A stretch of 64,000 nt of DNA from Patiria pectinifera (GCA_029964075.1 CM057148.1:27335916-27399915), one strand, 5' to 3'; positions 11,496 to 21,400 are shown, counted from the first letter of the stretch. Made by a program: numbers and translations. Notes: generated by a model not told the origin, from the letters alone.

Positions 11496-12393
11496 TTAGC
11501 TGATGGCTAAACTAAAAGCGGCTAAAATACTCACAACGGTCACGCGTTGTTCTCTAAACAGAGTTCTAGTCTTTGTTGCCAGAGTCGTGTCGCCGTCTGA
11601 TGTTTTATTAATCGTTTCTTTGATTACAGCGATCTGACTTTTGAGGTCGCGCTCGTTAGCTTTTGCGGCTTCTAATCTGGCGGATTTTTCAGTGTTTAAG
11701 TCGCTCAATTTGTCGTTTAACTCTCGTCGACCCTCCTCGCTATGTGATTCGTCGAGTTCCTGTCTCGTGGCTGCTATCTTGTCGTCGAGTAGTTCCGTTA
11801 GACGCGCTAAATTTAGTTCCAGGTTACCTCTTAACCCTAAAGGGGCCGGGTTATTTTGACCATCTCTCAGCCGGGGGGGGGGGGGCGGATTCCGCCCCCC
11901 CCCCTAAGATCTCGGCCATCGAGTGACGAAAAATTTTGAAACTCAGCATATGCATAGAGCAACTCTTCCTAAACATACCCAAGAAATTTCATGACGATAG
12001 GTCTAAGGGTTTTGGAATTATGGCTAATTAATTATTCATATGTACGAATGGCATTCTGCTCTGTGTACACGACGTATATGCGAAAATTCAGTTTTCACGG
12101 CGCGCAGCGCCGGAAAATTTTTCGCTACGCGGCAACCCGTGGTCCGATTTTTATGTTTTTGGTATCAAAAGATGCGCAAAGCTCGAGGCTAAAAAGTCAT
12201 AACAGCACGGGTCGCGAAAAATTTTTTTTTAGAGGATATCACGGAAAATGTTGAGGGGGGGCGGATTCCGCCCCCCGGCCCCTTTAGGGTTAACGTCTGG
12301 GGTTTTTTGTCCTTCCGTTTGAGCGCCGATGTCGCATTGTAAATCGTCTATGATCTCGTTTACCTTATCGGCGGCTCTGGGTAGTTTTGTCAT
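11496..12393 (-). pseudogene. Coiled-coil protein of the Polinton-like element, split by a MITE
   Basis: The gene starts at the ATG at 12393-12391, which overlaps the TGA of the preceding gene (ATGA). The first 33 or so codons (starting MTKLPRAADKVNEIIDDL) run to 12294. The 455-bp TTAA element 11835-12289 then intervenes, and the frame resumes at about 11830 with a heptad-like charged helix (LTELLDDKIAATRQELDE, then EKSARLEAAKANERDLKSQI) and ends at 11496 after TLFREQRVTVVSILAAFSLA, a hydrophobic tail. Skipping the insertion still leaves a one-base frame mismatch, so the gene was also frameshifted. A coiled coil with a C-terminal membrane anchor is visible; its function is unknown. Confidence 0.6.
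11835..12289. mobile_element. TTAA-target MITE (piggyBac-like), copy 1
   Basis: A 455-bp element has terminal inverted repeats CCCTAAAGGGGCCGGG and CCGGCCCCTTTAGGG flanked by TTAA at 11831-11834 and 12290-12293, the target duplication typical of piggyBac-type elements. Subterminal G-runs and C-runs pair. It has no coding capacity. It sits inside the coiled-coil gene of the Polinton-like block, so it is younger than that integration. A second copy lies inverted at 57935-58353. Confidence 0.85.
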
Positions 12394-12841
12394 CTCGATA
12401 CTCTTGGGTTATATCGTTCGCAGTCGTTGACTTTGTTCGGCACTGAGTGTTTTACGTTCATAATGCGTGAAACCAATTTGTTTCTAATGAAATTTCTGCC
12501 TTTAAGACCCATCTTTCTTACATTTAACTCTATAATCCTCAGACTCGAAAATCTATTCGGGTCATTTTGAACCGTCAACCTTACTAAGCCCTTATCAGAT
12601 TTGTAAATTAAACCGTCTGTTTTGAGAATAAATTTGTCGTATCACGGAAGTATAATATTGGTTCTTGTATATGTTATAAGTATCGTAAAACTCATCAACG
12701 CGAGGATTAGTTTTAAACATTGCATTTCCTCGATCTAAAACGTCATCTATAAGTAGAGGGGCCGGCTGTTTCTGGAGTCTCTACATCTTCGTTGTCTTGA
12801 GATGGGTCAAGGGGATCTATCTCAACTCATCCTTCATCCAT
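12390..12841 (-). pseudogene. Unrecognised gene of the Polinton-like element, frameshifted
   Basis: The last 80 or so codons are well preserved: a segment with KSDKGLVRLTVQNDPNRF, then LRIIELNVRKMGLKGRNF and IRNKLVSRIMNVKHSV, ending at the TGA at 12390-12392. The upstream half (12640-12841) is broken by stops and shifts. It is a basic, arginine- and lysine-rich protein with a compact alpha/beta pattern; I cannot name it. The stop overlaps the start of the next gene by ATGA, typical of compact viral gene packing. Confidence 0.5.
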
Positions 12842-13105
12842 TTATTTTCTAAAGTCATTTAAATTACGCCATTTTTCTATACTGCCCGGTAGTATACCAT
12901 TGGTCACCAACCAAGTTTGCGTGGCCAGGGCTCCACTGACAATACCCGTCAATTTACCCGCATCATCTACGCTAAGTTTGTTTAGGTCCGGCGCTTTCAT
13001 TTTGAGTAGTATATTTCCTACCATGGCATATGCCATCGAAAGACCGCCTATGATGGCTTCGTGATAAATCGTATTCGCTATCTCGCTTGTGTCAAAGTTA
13101 CTCAT
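12842..13105 (-). CDS. 87-residue small membrane-associated protein of the Polinton-like element
   Basis: This is an intact small ORF. Residues 1-16 form a polar start (MSNFDTSEIANTIYHE), residues 17-35 a hydrophobic, glycine-bearing helix (AIIGGLSMAYAMVGNILLK), then KAPDLNKLSVDDAGKLTGI and a second amphipathic helix. The layout matches small uncharacterised proteins that accompany Polinton-like elements in invertebrate genomes (from memory of the pattern). It follows the broken membrane protein gene at 13138-13550 by about 30 bp and precedes the next gene directly, as in a compact series. There is no evidence that it is expressed. Confidence 0.5.
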   Translation of the reverse strand: MSNFDTSEIANTIYHEAIIGGLSMAYAMVGNILLKMKAPDLNKLSVDDAGKLTGIVSGALATQTWLVTNGILPGSIEKWRNLNDFRK

Positions 13106-13137
13106 CGTTTTTATATACCATTTTTTAAATTGTTGTT

Positions 13138-13550
13138 TATTCCATGTCTAGCGCTTTGGGGGCGCTGGGTGTAGTGAGTTGCGTTGTAACTCTAAGCACT
13201 GGCTGTACTACCGGCGCAGTTGCCTTACTTTTAAGTATCAACAATCCCAATCCTACTATCGATGCTACGGCTCCCCACATCGCCCAAGAGCTGTAGTCCG
13301 GTTAGCTCGTAGCGTCGTCCGATGTTACATCCATTTTTGCTAATTTTAATTTCATCGGTCTATTGTGCTCGGCTGGAGCTGTACCCTGCTGTATTCTTTT
13401 AGGAATTTTACTCTTGGTCACTCTCGTTACCGCCTGCGCTGAAGCTGCTGTCGGTGTATTGGCTGGTTGAGGCGCTGCTGGTTAAGACGTCTCTGTCTGA
13501 GGTGTCGCTGCTAGTTGAGCCGCAAACGTTGCTGCTTGTTGATCTTCCAT
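13138..13550 (-). pseudogene. Single-pass membrane protein of the Polinton-like element with two in-frame stops
   Basis: From the ATG at 13550 one frame runs to the TAA at 13138 with two internal TAA codons and no frameshift. It begins MEDQQAATFAAQLAATPQT, is alanine/proline/threonine-rich, then has a basic stretch around KIPKRIQQGTAPAEHNRP, and then a single membrane helix near WGAVASIVGLGLLILKSK, ending in a proline-rich tail. A proline/alanine-rich N-terminus, a basic juxtamembrane part and one helix fit a small virion membrane protein. The two point stops indicate slow decay. Confidence 0.6.
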
Positions 13551-13559
13551 TTATTATAT

Positions 13560-14900
13560 TAATTTTGTTAAATTTAAAATGATTTGTTGTGATTATCGTA
13601 GCTATCAAGTGTGATATAAAAATTCCGTACATGTAGCAAACGTCACTCAACATACTAGCCATTCTCGCGCTTAGCTAGGGTTACCCAGTCCTAAATTTTA
13701 TCATTGGGTTGTCATTTCGATTGCAATTTTGTCCCAGTTACATACTAACTACAACTGGAATTCACCCAAACCTTGCCTGGAATAACCATTACACAGGTCC
13801 TTGAAGTAAAAAACGAGCCACGATGAAGATTCAGAGTACAATTGCAGTGAAAAAAAGAGGCATAGCCGACAACCGTGCGGTCATGATGATGCCCGCAGTT
13901 TGTTTGTGCACAAACAAAGCGCTGTCGATTACCATGCACAACACCACCAGTTAGCCAACTGCACGGCGCAGTGCGGCATGGCGCTGAAGCGCACACCCGA
14001 CGACTGTTTGTCGGCCAACTTCGGCTGCCGTTCTACCTCTGCCCTGATGCTATTGAAGCCTCACAGTTAGTGCTACAGTATACATCAAACAAACGTCAGG
14101 TGCGCGCTTCAGCGCCATGCGGCGCCGCGCCGTGCAGTTGGCAAGTGTTACTGGTGCTTCGCTGTGTTGTTCATGGTAGTCCAGTGCTTTGTTTGTGTAC
14201 AAACAAACTGCTGACATCATCATGACCGCACGGTTCTCGGCTATGCCTCCTTCTTTTACTACACAGTGTAGGCTGAATCTTCATCGTGGATCTTTTTTTT
14301 TACTTCAAAGACCTGTGTAGTGGTTATTCCAGGCGAAATTCATTCCAGGCAAGGTTAGGGTGAATTCCAGTTGAAGTTAGTGTGTAACTGGAACAAAATT
14401 GCACATTTTCCAAAAAGAAACACTTTTTTGGACCTGCCAATGCTGCTGGTTTTGGTGAACAAATTCCTCCAGCCCTAAATGACAACCCAATAATAAAATT
14501 TAGGGCTGGGTAACTCCAGCTAACTCGCACTATAATCGGAGTAGAACTCAAGTCGTTGGTGAGTTTTTCTTCAGAATTTATGGTGACGATATATCCTAAA
14601 ACTTCGTCAGGGTGTGACAACACCTAACAATCTCAAAAATATACTTAAACTGTACTTTCCAACAGTTTGAACGATTTCATTTCTAAATTTAGTTTCGTAT
14701 AGGTGCTAAAGCTGTTCGAGTTCTTTACTGTCGAGAGCTTCGATATATTTAACAGTATACTCTTTTCCTAAGTATGTTTTAGAGTTTCCGGCTGCTACTA
14801 CACCACACGAACGATCTTTATGCTCTGTGCTTTGAACTTCGGTGGAGCTGGATGTACTTAAAGCAAGTTTTATGTCTTCCGTTTATTAAAAACGAGTTAA
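13560..14900 (-). pseudogene. Small protein of the Polinton-like element interrupted by a foldback transposon
   Basis: The upstream half lies at about 14880-14530 and includes CGVVAAGNSKTYLGKEYT, KYIEALDSKELEQL (then a stop), YETKFRNEIVQTVGKYSL and, after a frame change, EEKLTNDLSSTPIIVR. The foldback element 13671-14521 then cuts in. The frame resumes at about 13665 with MASMLSDVCYMYGIFISH and IATIITTNHFKFNK. Both halves look like one small hydrophobic protein, helical with a membrane-prone C-terminus. Besides the insertion there are a stop and a frameshift. Function unknown. Confidence 0.5.
13671..14521. mobile_element. Foldback/Mutator-like element with long inverted arms
   Basis: The left end TTAGCTAGGGTTACCCAG and the right end CTGGGTAACTCCAGCTAA are inverted copies. 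The inverted arms run inward for about 300 bp on each side, including GACAACCCAATRATAAAATTTA, TTGCAATTTTGTCCCAGTTA and the segments carrying GTTTGTTTGTGCACAAAC. The right arm has an extra 80-bp stretch. The centre is about 14000-14100. Flanking bases TCTCGCGCT and ACTCGCACT match at 7 of 9, suggesting a degraded 9-bp target duplication as made by Mutator-like transposases. It is non-autonomous. Confidence 0.75.
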
Positions 14901-15144
14901 ATTTGAACAGAGCTGAAAAAACTAGTTACGTTGTAGATGATAGAGCGGTAACGTAGATATTCGTAGGTGTAAATGATCAATTAACAGAAATGACGATAAT
15001 AGCAAAACAAATTCAGTATTCGAATGATATCATTTACTTATAACAAATTATAAAGCTAGCTATATTCACTTCAGTACCTTGTTGATATCACTTGAATAGC
15101 TTTTCGATATTTGCTGACTTTTGTTAAGAACAAATGTGTAAGAC

Positions 15145-15483
15145 CTATTCAACTACCTCGTAACTAACTGGAGGTTCGGTATGTACGACTAATTTACAAT
15201 CGTCTACGATAAACAGCGTAGCAACACTCTCAAGTGCTTTCCTGTTAATATCGATCGCTTCGCTGAGCGTCATCTTATACAATTCCGGATCGCAGAGATA
15301 CACCTCTGGATCTGTGTAAACCCACTTTCTTTCGATGTACGTTTTGTTTTTAAAGACGGTAGGACAAATGATGACTATCGCCTCAAATACGTATTTACAG
15401 TCTGACTCTAACAGATCCAGAATCCATTTGGTTTTACCCGAATTTGTTTTGCCGACAATTAAAGCGCAATACGGCTGTGCCAT
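15145..15483 (-). pseudogene. A32-like packaging ATPase of the Polinton-like element, internally deleted
   Basis: The 112-residue frame starts MAQPYCALIVGKTNSGKT. The Walker A loop GKTNSGKT is at residues 11-18, followed by a helix (KWILDLLES), a beta strand (EAIVIICPTVFKN) and a Walker B strand (LFIVDD) near residues 89-94. The family (FtsK/HerA superfamily, A32-like genome-packaging ATPase) normally has about 70 more residues after Walker B holding the sensor and arginine finger. Here the frame goes almost at once into the C-terminal-type ending KLVVHTEPPVSYEVVE. I infer a clean in-frame internal deletion rather than simple truncation. Such an enzyme should be inactive. It is the best single marker, with the polymerase, for the element's identity. 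Confidence 0.75.
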
Positions 15484-15550
15484 TTTAACTTAAAATTAAT
15501 TTAAAATTTCCATCTTCCAAGTTTAACTGAGCGTCCATGATTTAAAATAC

Positions 15551-15865
15551 GTACATCGTGAGGTCGCCCTGGGTTTCGGCTTCTCTGATCAATTGGACGT
15601 TAATGCCTCCACCGTCTCCAAGTTTCCTACCGGATCCGTGAGCAGAATTGCCGTCGTCACTTCTAAAATCGAATCACAGGCCGTACTTGTCTTGTAAGTA
15701 GTCGCCGACGTCACAACCCGTCAAATTTAAGTCTTTGGCTACTCCGCGCCCGCTTTCTGTATCGATTTTTCCAAAGAAATTGTTGAGTGGTCGGGATCGG
15801 GCACAACCCGAACACTGTCTGGAATTGTTGTCATAAATCTTCTCTGTTTGGTTCTTTCTTTATAC
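15551..15865 (-). pseudogene. Unrecognised gene of the Polinton-like element
   Basis: Upstream of the ATPase, the minus strand has protein-like blocks in two frames: RRFMTTIPDSVRVVPDPD in one, and NNFFGKIDTESGRGVAKDL followed by TGCDVGDYLQDKYGL in another, then a stop and FRSDDGNSAHGSGRKLGDGG leading to a stop near 15551. Glycine/aspartate-rich ends and the NFFGKID element suggest a small virion protein, but I do not recognise it. A frameshift and an in-frame stop show decay. Confidence 0.4.
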
Positions 15866-17600
15866 TTTTCCGGACAACACTTCTCCGCAGGTTTTCTCCT
15901 AAACGATATATGTTATGAACCTGTAACTTTCAGAATATATCGACCCTCATCCCTAGTGGTGCATATTACTTTGACGTCATGATAACGTCATCGGGTGTCA
16001 AATTACAAGCAATTTTTCAACATACTTATAAATCATGTTCCACCCTTGTTTTCAAATAGACCATTAATTGTTAAACATTTTTTTGTGTGTGAACGTAAAC
16101 TCGCTTGACCTTTACTTCTGGGTCAACTGGAAGGTCAAAGTCTGTTGAATTGAATACAGAAAGATGCCTCAAAATCAAAACGAACAGAATTTCTTCCAAA
16201 CGATTTACGGGAGTATGATAAAACCTGGTATGAACTTGAAACCCCGTCCGAAGATATTTTTTAAAAAACTCTGACGTCATCATGACGTCATCATGTATCA
16301 AATTACAAGCAATTTAAGGGCCGAATTTGTGAAAATAGTTTCGGCTATATCGATCGTGTTCGTTTTTGCGTGAGTATGTAAATGATAGATTGGGGAACAA
16401 TTCTTATCCCCAAGCACAAAACCGTTTGACCTTTACTTCCGGTGTTACTGGAAGTGCAATATAAATTGAATATAACTCGAAAGCGGAAGCAGTTAAACCA
16501 TGGATGCGTTTAGAACGGAATAAAAGACACGAAATCAGCATTATGACGTCATCATTTGATAGGGCGCCCTTTAGCGGTATGTGACCCTTGATGTTATTAG
16601 AGTCAGTAATAAAGAGGAAGAGGACTCGGCTTCTCAGTTCTGATGTGGCGATTTATTCTCACACTCACTGAAAGAAAAAAATACGGGAAAGGGAAGCTCA
16701 GTTTAGGACAAGGTGTTCCCTCACAAAATCACAATCATTAATAGCAATCTCAACACTAAGTCAAATAATTAATACAGTAAATGATCAACAAGTCAGACTG
16801 GAAAGATGACAGCAATTTCCCGCCACAATCTACCTAACGGCTGCCATCTTGGAAATGTCATAAATTGTGAACAAAAACATACGAAACTTAAGGAAATTAA
16901 CGTACACAAGTCTTGAAACGACTGCTTTCAAGGAAATTAAGTAAAGTCTTACAATATAAACATCCTAGGTCCTCTCAGTCATCAACATTATCGTCTAAAC
17001 ATGACAATATTTAAACCTATAATCTTTAAGACGAAAAATACAACATGATTACATGTGGATTGAATCTTACTAAAGCAACCATGAAAGTGAATAATATAAT
17101 TAAATAAAATAATTACCTGAATGATGGAAATACGGGAAAGGGAAGCTCAGTTAAGGACAAGGTGTTCCCTCGGTTCCGGTTAGCATTGGAGTGGCGCTAA
17201 CGCGGGCCGTGCCCCGTATTCGAATCTGTATTGTGGTAACGGCGAAAATGATAGAATAAGGGGGGAAACTTTTTACGCCTGTGACAGGTACATCAAATAG
17301 AGTTTCCTTTTTTTTAATTCAAAAATCATTCGTCCAAATTTAACCAAATCGCCCTTTTGTCATTTTTTTATCAACTACATATAACTTTGCAAGGTTTCAA
17401 AATTATGATATCCAAATAAAGATATCGGTCACAATGTTGACCTTTGGATCTCTAATGTTGTGACGTCATCAAACCGGAAGTTAGGTGTTATTAATGCATA
17501 CAGTTATATTTTTAGTATATAATAAAGCAGAACTGCGTAGCACTGTAGATAAGTATATATGATAAAAAATAAGTTCAAGCTGTGCTCACCGGGAATTTTG
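15866..17600. repeat. Non-coding inserted repeats with TGACGTCATC motifs and a 43-bp direct repeat
   Basis: No gene is visible. TGACGTCATSATGACGTCATC-type motifs and CAAATTACAAGCAATTT recur near 15975-16015 and 16275-16315, with GACCTTTACTTCYGG near 16110 and 16430. A 43-bp sequence beginning AATACGGGAAAGGGAAGCTC occurs at 16680-16723 and again at 17129-17171 in the same orientation, about 450 bp apart. These look like pieces of insertions that split the viral block. Confidence 0.5.
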
Positions 17601-17619
17601 TAGCTGAATTTTCGAAAAA

Positions 17620-17890
17620 AAATGAGTAAGGGGGATTTAGCCGAAGATGAAGAACAGGAGTTAGAAGACAATACAGGAGGGAAGGAAGAAGGAGGGGAGG
17701 AGCAACAGGAGGGAGGAAGAGAGGAAGAAATACAGGAAGAGGAAGAAGCAGAGGAAGAAGATGAAGACAACGAAGAAGATGAAGACAACGAAGAAGATGA
17801 AGAACAAAGAAGAAGAAGATGACGAAGACAACAAAGAAGATGAAGAAGATGACAAAGAGGCCCAGATGTACGACACTTTCGAATACAGTG
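17620..17890. repeat. GA-rich low-complexity tract
   Basis: A purine-rich strand made of GAA, GAG and GAC triplets. The open frames in it (glutamate-rich on plus, serine-rich on minus) follow from the composition and are not genes. Confidence 0.8.
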
Positions 17891-18002
17891 CAAAGCGAGT
17901 TGAAATGAAAAACACGATACAGGGGCCGAGAAATCCAGTGAGTTTTAATTCAAATTATTGTAAGGCCATCAAATGATAACTAATTTGGTTCTGGTCACAT
18001 GG

Positions 18003-18362
18003 TAGAACTCCATGGTCGAGTGGTTACTATGTTTGCCTCATGTACGAAGGTGCAAGGGTTCGAAACGTACCAGGAAAATGGAGTTGGTGCCCTTGGGCAA
18101 GACACTTAACTACAATTGTTTCTCTCCACCCATGAGTATAAATGGGTACCCTTGACGGTAGAGGACCGAATGAGCGCTGATATCAGTTGCTACGTGGTCC
18201 GATGGCGCGATGAACAGGGTGATAGTTGTAAAGTTGGTATTCGGCCCCACCTCAAGGCCAATTTGAAAACCCTGACCTTATTGCATCTTCTCCCTGTTGT
18301 GAATAGGACGGGACATTCCCCGACTCTCTTAGGCCACATCATGAACGTCGACCATTGGTGAT
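18003..18362 (+). mobile_element. tRNA-derived SINE
   Basis: The head has a polymerase III A-box-like TGGTCGAGTGGTTA near 18014-18027 and a B box GGTTCGAAAC at 18057-18066, spaced as in a tRNA. The body has the segment GGGCAAGACACTTAACTACA, then CTCTCCACCCATGAGTATAA and ATGGGTACC, which I recognise as the common body of SINEs in marine deuterostomes. A cloverleaf is not intact, so it is not a tRNA gene. The 3' boundary is uncertain. Confidence 0.75.
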
Positions 18363-19154
18363 GAATTACCATGGTTGTGAAATTGGAACGAAAAACGGTC
18401 TAAAGGTTTGCCGAAACACCAGTTGTTTGAATTTATTGTATTAACCTTGCCTTTGGTTGAATTATGGGACGAAATGCTTTTAAGGTTTTGGTTATTGTAT
18501 TATTATTATTATAGATGGCCGTAAATGTGGGTACATGATCTAACCCGCCTGAGTCTGAGAGACTGCCTGAAAGACCGCCTGAGAGACCGCCTTAGAGATC
18601 GGCTACTTGGCTTTTACACTCAACCTACAAACACTTCCAAGTGAAGCGCAGTACTACTGTTACCGTAAAGGTCAAGTTGAGCGGAAGACGTCTCCTTAGA
18701 CACAAAACTGTACGGTATCCATATTGATTAAAAACTCCTCAAAGAGCCAACTGACAAGAAACCTGCATGATATTAAAATAAGTGTCAGAAAATTGAATGT
18801 TACAAGTCTATGTGAGTACAAGTTTATAAGAGAACTAAGTGTGCACAAGAAAGTCCAAGGATTGGGAAAATTAACTGTGACACATCTACTAGTCACCCTT
18901 AAATACGGTGATATGAAACTAATTGAGAATTAATAGGATTGACTGGTAGAAGATCTGTGTGATCTATCGAATTGATTTTAAATTTTAAAAAGGTAAACGA
19001 TTTGAAGCTTAACCTTAAGACGAGAGAATAAATGAACGGCACTGCAGACAAATCTGTGTGAATTAAATAAGATAAGTATAAAGGTTAAACTAAAGTCGTC
19101 AATTTGAGAAGAAAGTGATTGGAAACATAACTTCAATTTGGATCCTTGTGAATA
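18363..19154. other. Non-coding stretch between SINE and polymerase relic
   Basis: Contains a CTGAGAGACCGCC-type short tandem repeat near 18555-18600 and AT-rich sequence thereafter. No coding signal. The missing polymerase palm of the relic should have been here, and none of it is visible. Confidence 0.4.
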
Positions 19155-20924
19155 TCAATTGTAAATATTAAATTGGCATATATTAATTTGGTATCGTTTC
19201 GGTTTGCGGTAACACCATGTGGTAATAACTACTGCTAAGAAGATGTTTGTCCTGAACTTGTCCTGCTTATTATTAACTTCGCTTAGTAGTTTTTGTTCTG
19301 ATAAGAACGGTCCTGCTTTAAGTTCTAAAAGAACTTGTCTCTGTGTGTAGTGGGAGACTGGTCTCTTCAAATTTATCAAACGAGTCCATATATTCGTAGG
19401 GATAAACTCCTTTTTGTAGTAAAAGGTCTAAACTTTCTGCCGAATTTTTGAAATGTTCACTCAGTAAAGTAACGACTCTTTTGGACAAGCTTTGACTATT
19501 AAGTTGTCAAGCGATGACGCCATAAAATAAAACGAGTCTATAAATCGTAGATTTCCGATTGAAAACGAAATATACTTTTATAAATATCTAGGGATACAAT
19601 TTAATTTACCTTTGCAAACAGATTTGCCTTGCATGATCAAATGCGCGTCGTAATTTTGTAAATTGTTTAAGACGACCGGCATCGGAGTACAACCGGGTTT
19701 AACTCGTAGCTTGATGTTACAGTAGGCGTGCGCGGCGCCTCTCTATTTTACCAGTGACGTGGCAGTGATCTCTCACCTTTCTAAATTTGTTCTTTGGGTT
19801 TCTGGCACTGACAGTTGGTCATGTAATTGCGATATTTTTTTCTCGCAAATCCAACACGCATTTGTTTTTTTCATGATGTTCTTTATCTCGATCATTAAAT
19901 TTCATGGGTAGGGGGTCGTCAAATATGCAATTAATGTCTTACTGTAGGTGTAACATCCTCTCTACAAACTTAGTTTTGGCGTCTTTGCCCCTGTAAGTCT
20001 CTCGATACATATTTCGCCATCACATCTAACGACTACCAATGAATAACCGCTTGCTTTGTGAATGTTTGTCTTTTGCGTGTTGTCCTTTTTACCGTGTGGA
20101 GTCTATTCCCTATTATTGTCTATTCCCTCACAATCTTTATCCAATAGTAGTGACTCTTATCATCGTCGGAAAACAACAACAGATCGATAACCTCAACGGC
20201 AGTATCTGTGTTTTAAGATAATGCCAATACATGTATGTTTATATATCTTGTTCAGTATAACCAAAAACATTTATCGATAGATTATTTTGTCTATCTACCC
20301 TAGACATTTGATCCACCGGTGTGGGAAAGTCTATATTTTTTTAATTTTGATCCATCGTTCGTGTTGTATATCGTAGTTCTCTCTTCGTGGACCTTATATT
20401 TTGGGTTGTTTTCAATTCGCTTTTTTACTTTGCCGTATATTTACCTAGAGCGGCTCTCAAACATCATCTCAAAACGTCGTTGTCTTTATTTTGTACGTAC
20501 GTTGTACGTGAGTGCAAAAAAAACAGTTCAACGTCATTATTAAACTGTCTCGGTAATAGTTCCGAGTTTCGAAAGTTATTTCCAAACCTTCTCGTACCTC
20601 TGAAGTCGGCCTCTTGAAAATCTTCAGGAGATTTAAATTTCTTGATCGCTGAGATTAAATCTTTTTTTTTTTAAATCGACCTTTATAACCCGTCGGTACG
20701 TATTCTAGATTTTGTTTGTCTACAATTAGTTTGGGTTCAACTAGTGTCTTTTTAGTCAAGTTTTTATATTTACTCTCTTCAAGTCTTATATCCTGAATAT
20801 AGTCTAGACGAGTATAATTTTCTCGTTCAAGGATCGCTATATTATTTTGATCGACGTACCTCTTCAATGCAGCTTTAGTCCACCGCAAATAGACTTTATG
20901 TAATGGTTTTGAGTTAGTCTCCAT
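19155..20924 (-). pseudogene. DNA polymerase B (protein-primed/viral type), N-terminal and exonuclease part, decayed
   Basis: From the ATG at 20924 the minus strand reads an 89-codon basic start, then protein-like blocks in shifting frames: AIKKFKSPEDFQEADFRG, RRFGNNFRNSELLPRQF and further N-terminal pieces around 20400-20640. A zinc-knuckle-like CWICEKKI comes near 19850, GAAHAYCNIKLR near 19730, VVLNNLQNYDAHLI near 19660, and KYISFSIGNLRFIDSFYFM with ASSLDNL near 19540. The last two are the exonuclease motifs of organellar/viral family B polymerases. The frame fades near 19155 and the palm with its YxDTDS motif is absent. Multiple stops and frameshifts occur. It defines the right end of the viral block. 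Confidence 0.85.
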
Positions 20925-21059
20925 TTAATATACAAAATACACAAATACAAAATACAGATATACAAAATACAGATATTATTTAATATGGACAAGATAATAT
21001 ATATATTTTTTTTTCAATAAAACCAAAATGTTTATCCACTGACATTATCATAATTAGAG

Positions 21060-21210
21060 TCGCAGTGAGTCTTCTAGAGACAGAGAAAAAGGGTTTTGGT
21101 CCGGTACCTGCCCCAGGCATTTTGTCTAGTACCCCCACCTATAATATAACAATATATTGGAGGTTTTGGTCTGGTACCTAGACTGAGATATTGGGAGATG
21201 TATAGTATAT
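21060..21210. repeat. ACCAGACCAAAA repeat, right copy (inverted to 5410-5626)
   Basis: Read on the minus strand this has CCCAATATCTCAGTCTAGGTACCAGACCAAAA, then TATTATAGGTGGGGGTACTA and GACAAAATG, the same blocks as at 5497-5626 with minor differences, followed by a further ACCGGACCAAAACCC unit. It begins 136 bp outside the polymerase start. It may be a terminal inverted repeat of the Polinton-like block or an independent repeat. Confidence 0.65.
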
Positions 21211-21217
21211 AAAAATT

Positions 21218-21391
21218 GAATGCTTCGAGTGGTGTAGTAAAACTAGCCTCCCGAGGTGATCCATGGACATTCTATTTTCCCGAGGCGAAGCCTCACATTC
21301 TATTTTCCCGAGGCGAAGCCGAGGGAAAATAGAATGCTCCATTGATCACTGAGGGAGGCTAGTTTTATTTCACCACGAGATAAAGCATTCA
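21218..21391. repeat. Giant palindrome with TTCCCGAGGCGAAGCC core
   Basis: The arms begin TGAATGCTT and end AAGCATTCA. Inner parts pair as AAAACTAGCCTCCC with GGGAGGCTAGTTTT and CATTCTATTTTCCCGAGGCG with its complement. The loop region duplicates the CCCGAGGCGAAGCC core. The same core is found in the hairpins at 34.6-35.0 kb. No coding capacity. Confidence 0.8.
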
Positions 21392-21400
21392 GTATTTGTT

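Larger units (their letters stand above)
8254..20930 (-). mobile_element. Decayed Polinton/Maverick (adintovirus-like) integrated DNA virus element
   Basis: Within this block lie remains of a DNA polymerase B of the viral/protein-primed type, an A32-like packaging ATPase, a 185-residue structural-type ORF and several small tightly packed genes, mostly on the minus strand, two of them overlapping by ATGA. This combination is that of Polintons and adintoviruses. No integrase, protease or complete capsid gene was found, and most genes carry stops, frameshifts or insertions, so the copy is dead. Later insertions include 11835-12289, 13671-14521, the SINE at 18.0 kb and probably the repeats at 15.9-17.6 kb. 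The edges are not proven; the outer limits here are the outermost recognised genes. Confidence 0.75.

Noticed and set aside
17622..17893. Glutamate-rich plus-strand and serine-rich minus-strand ORFs
   Set aside because: They arise from a GA-rich low-complexity tract; no start context, domain or splice sites.
18003..18090. tRNA gene
   Set aside because: A and B boxes are present, but the cloverleaf does not close and a SINE body follows.
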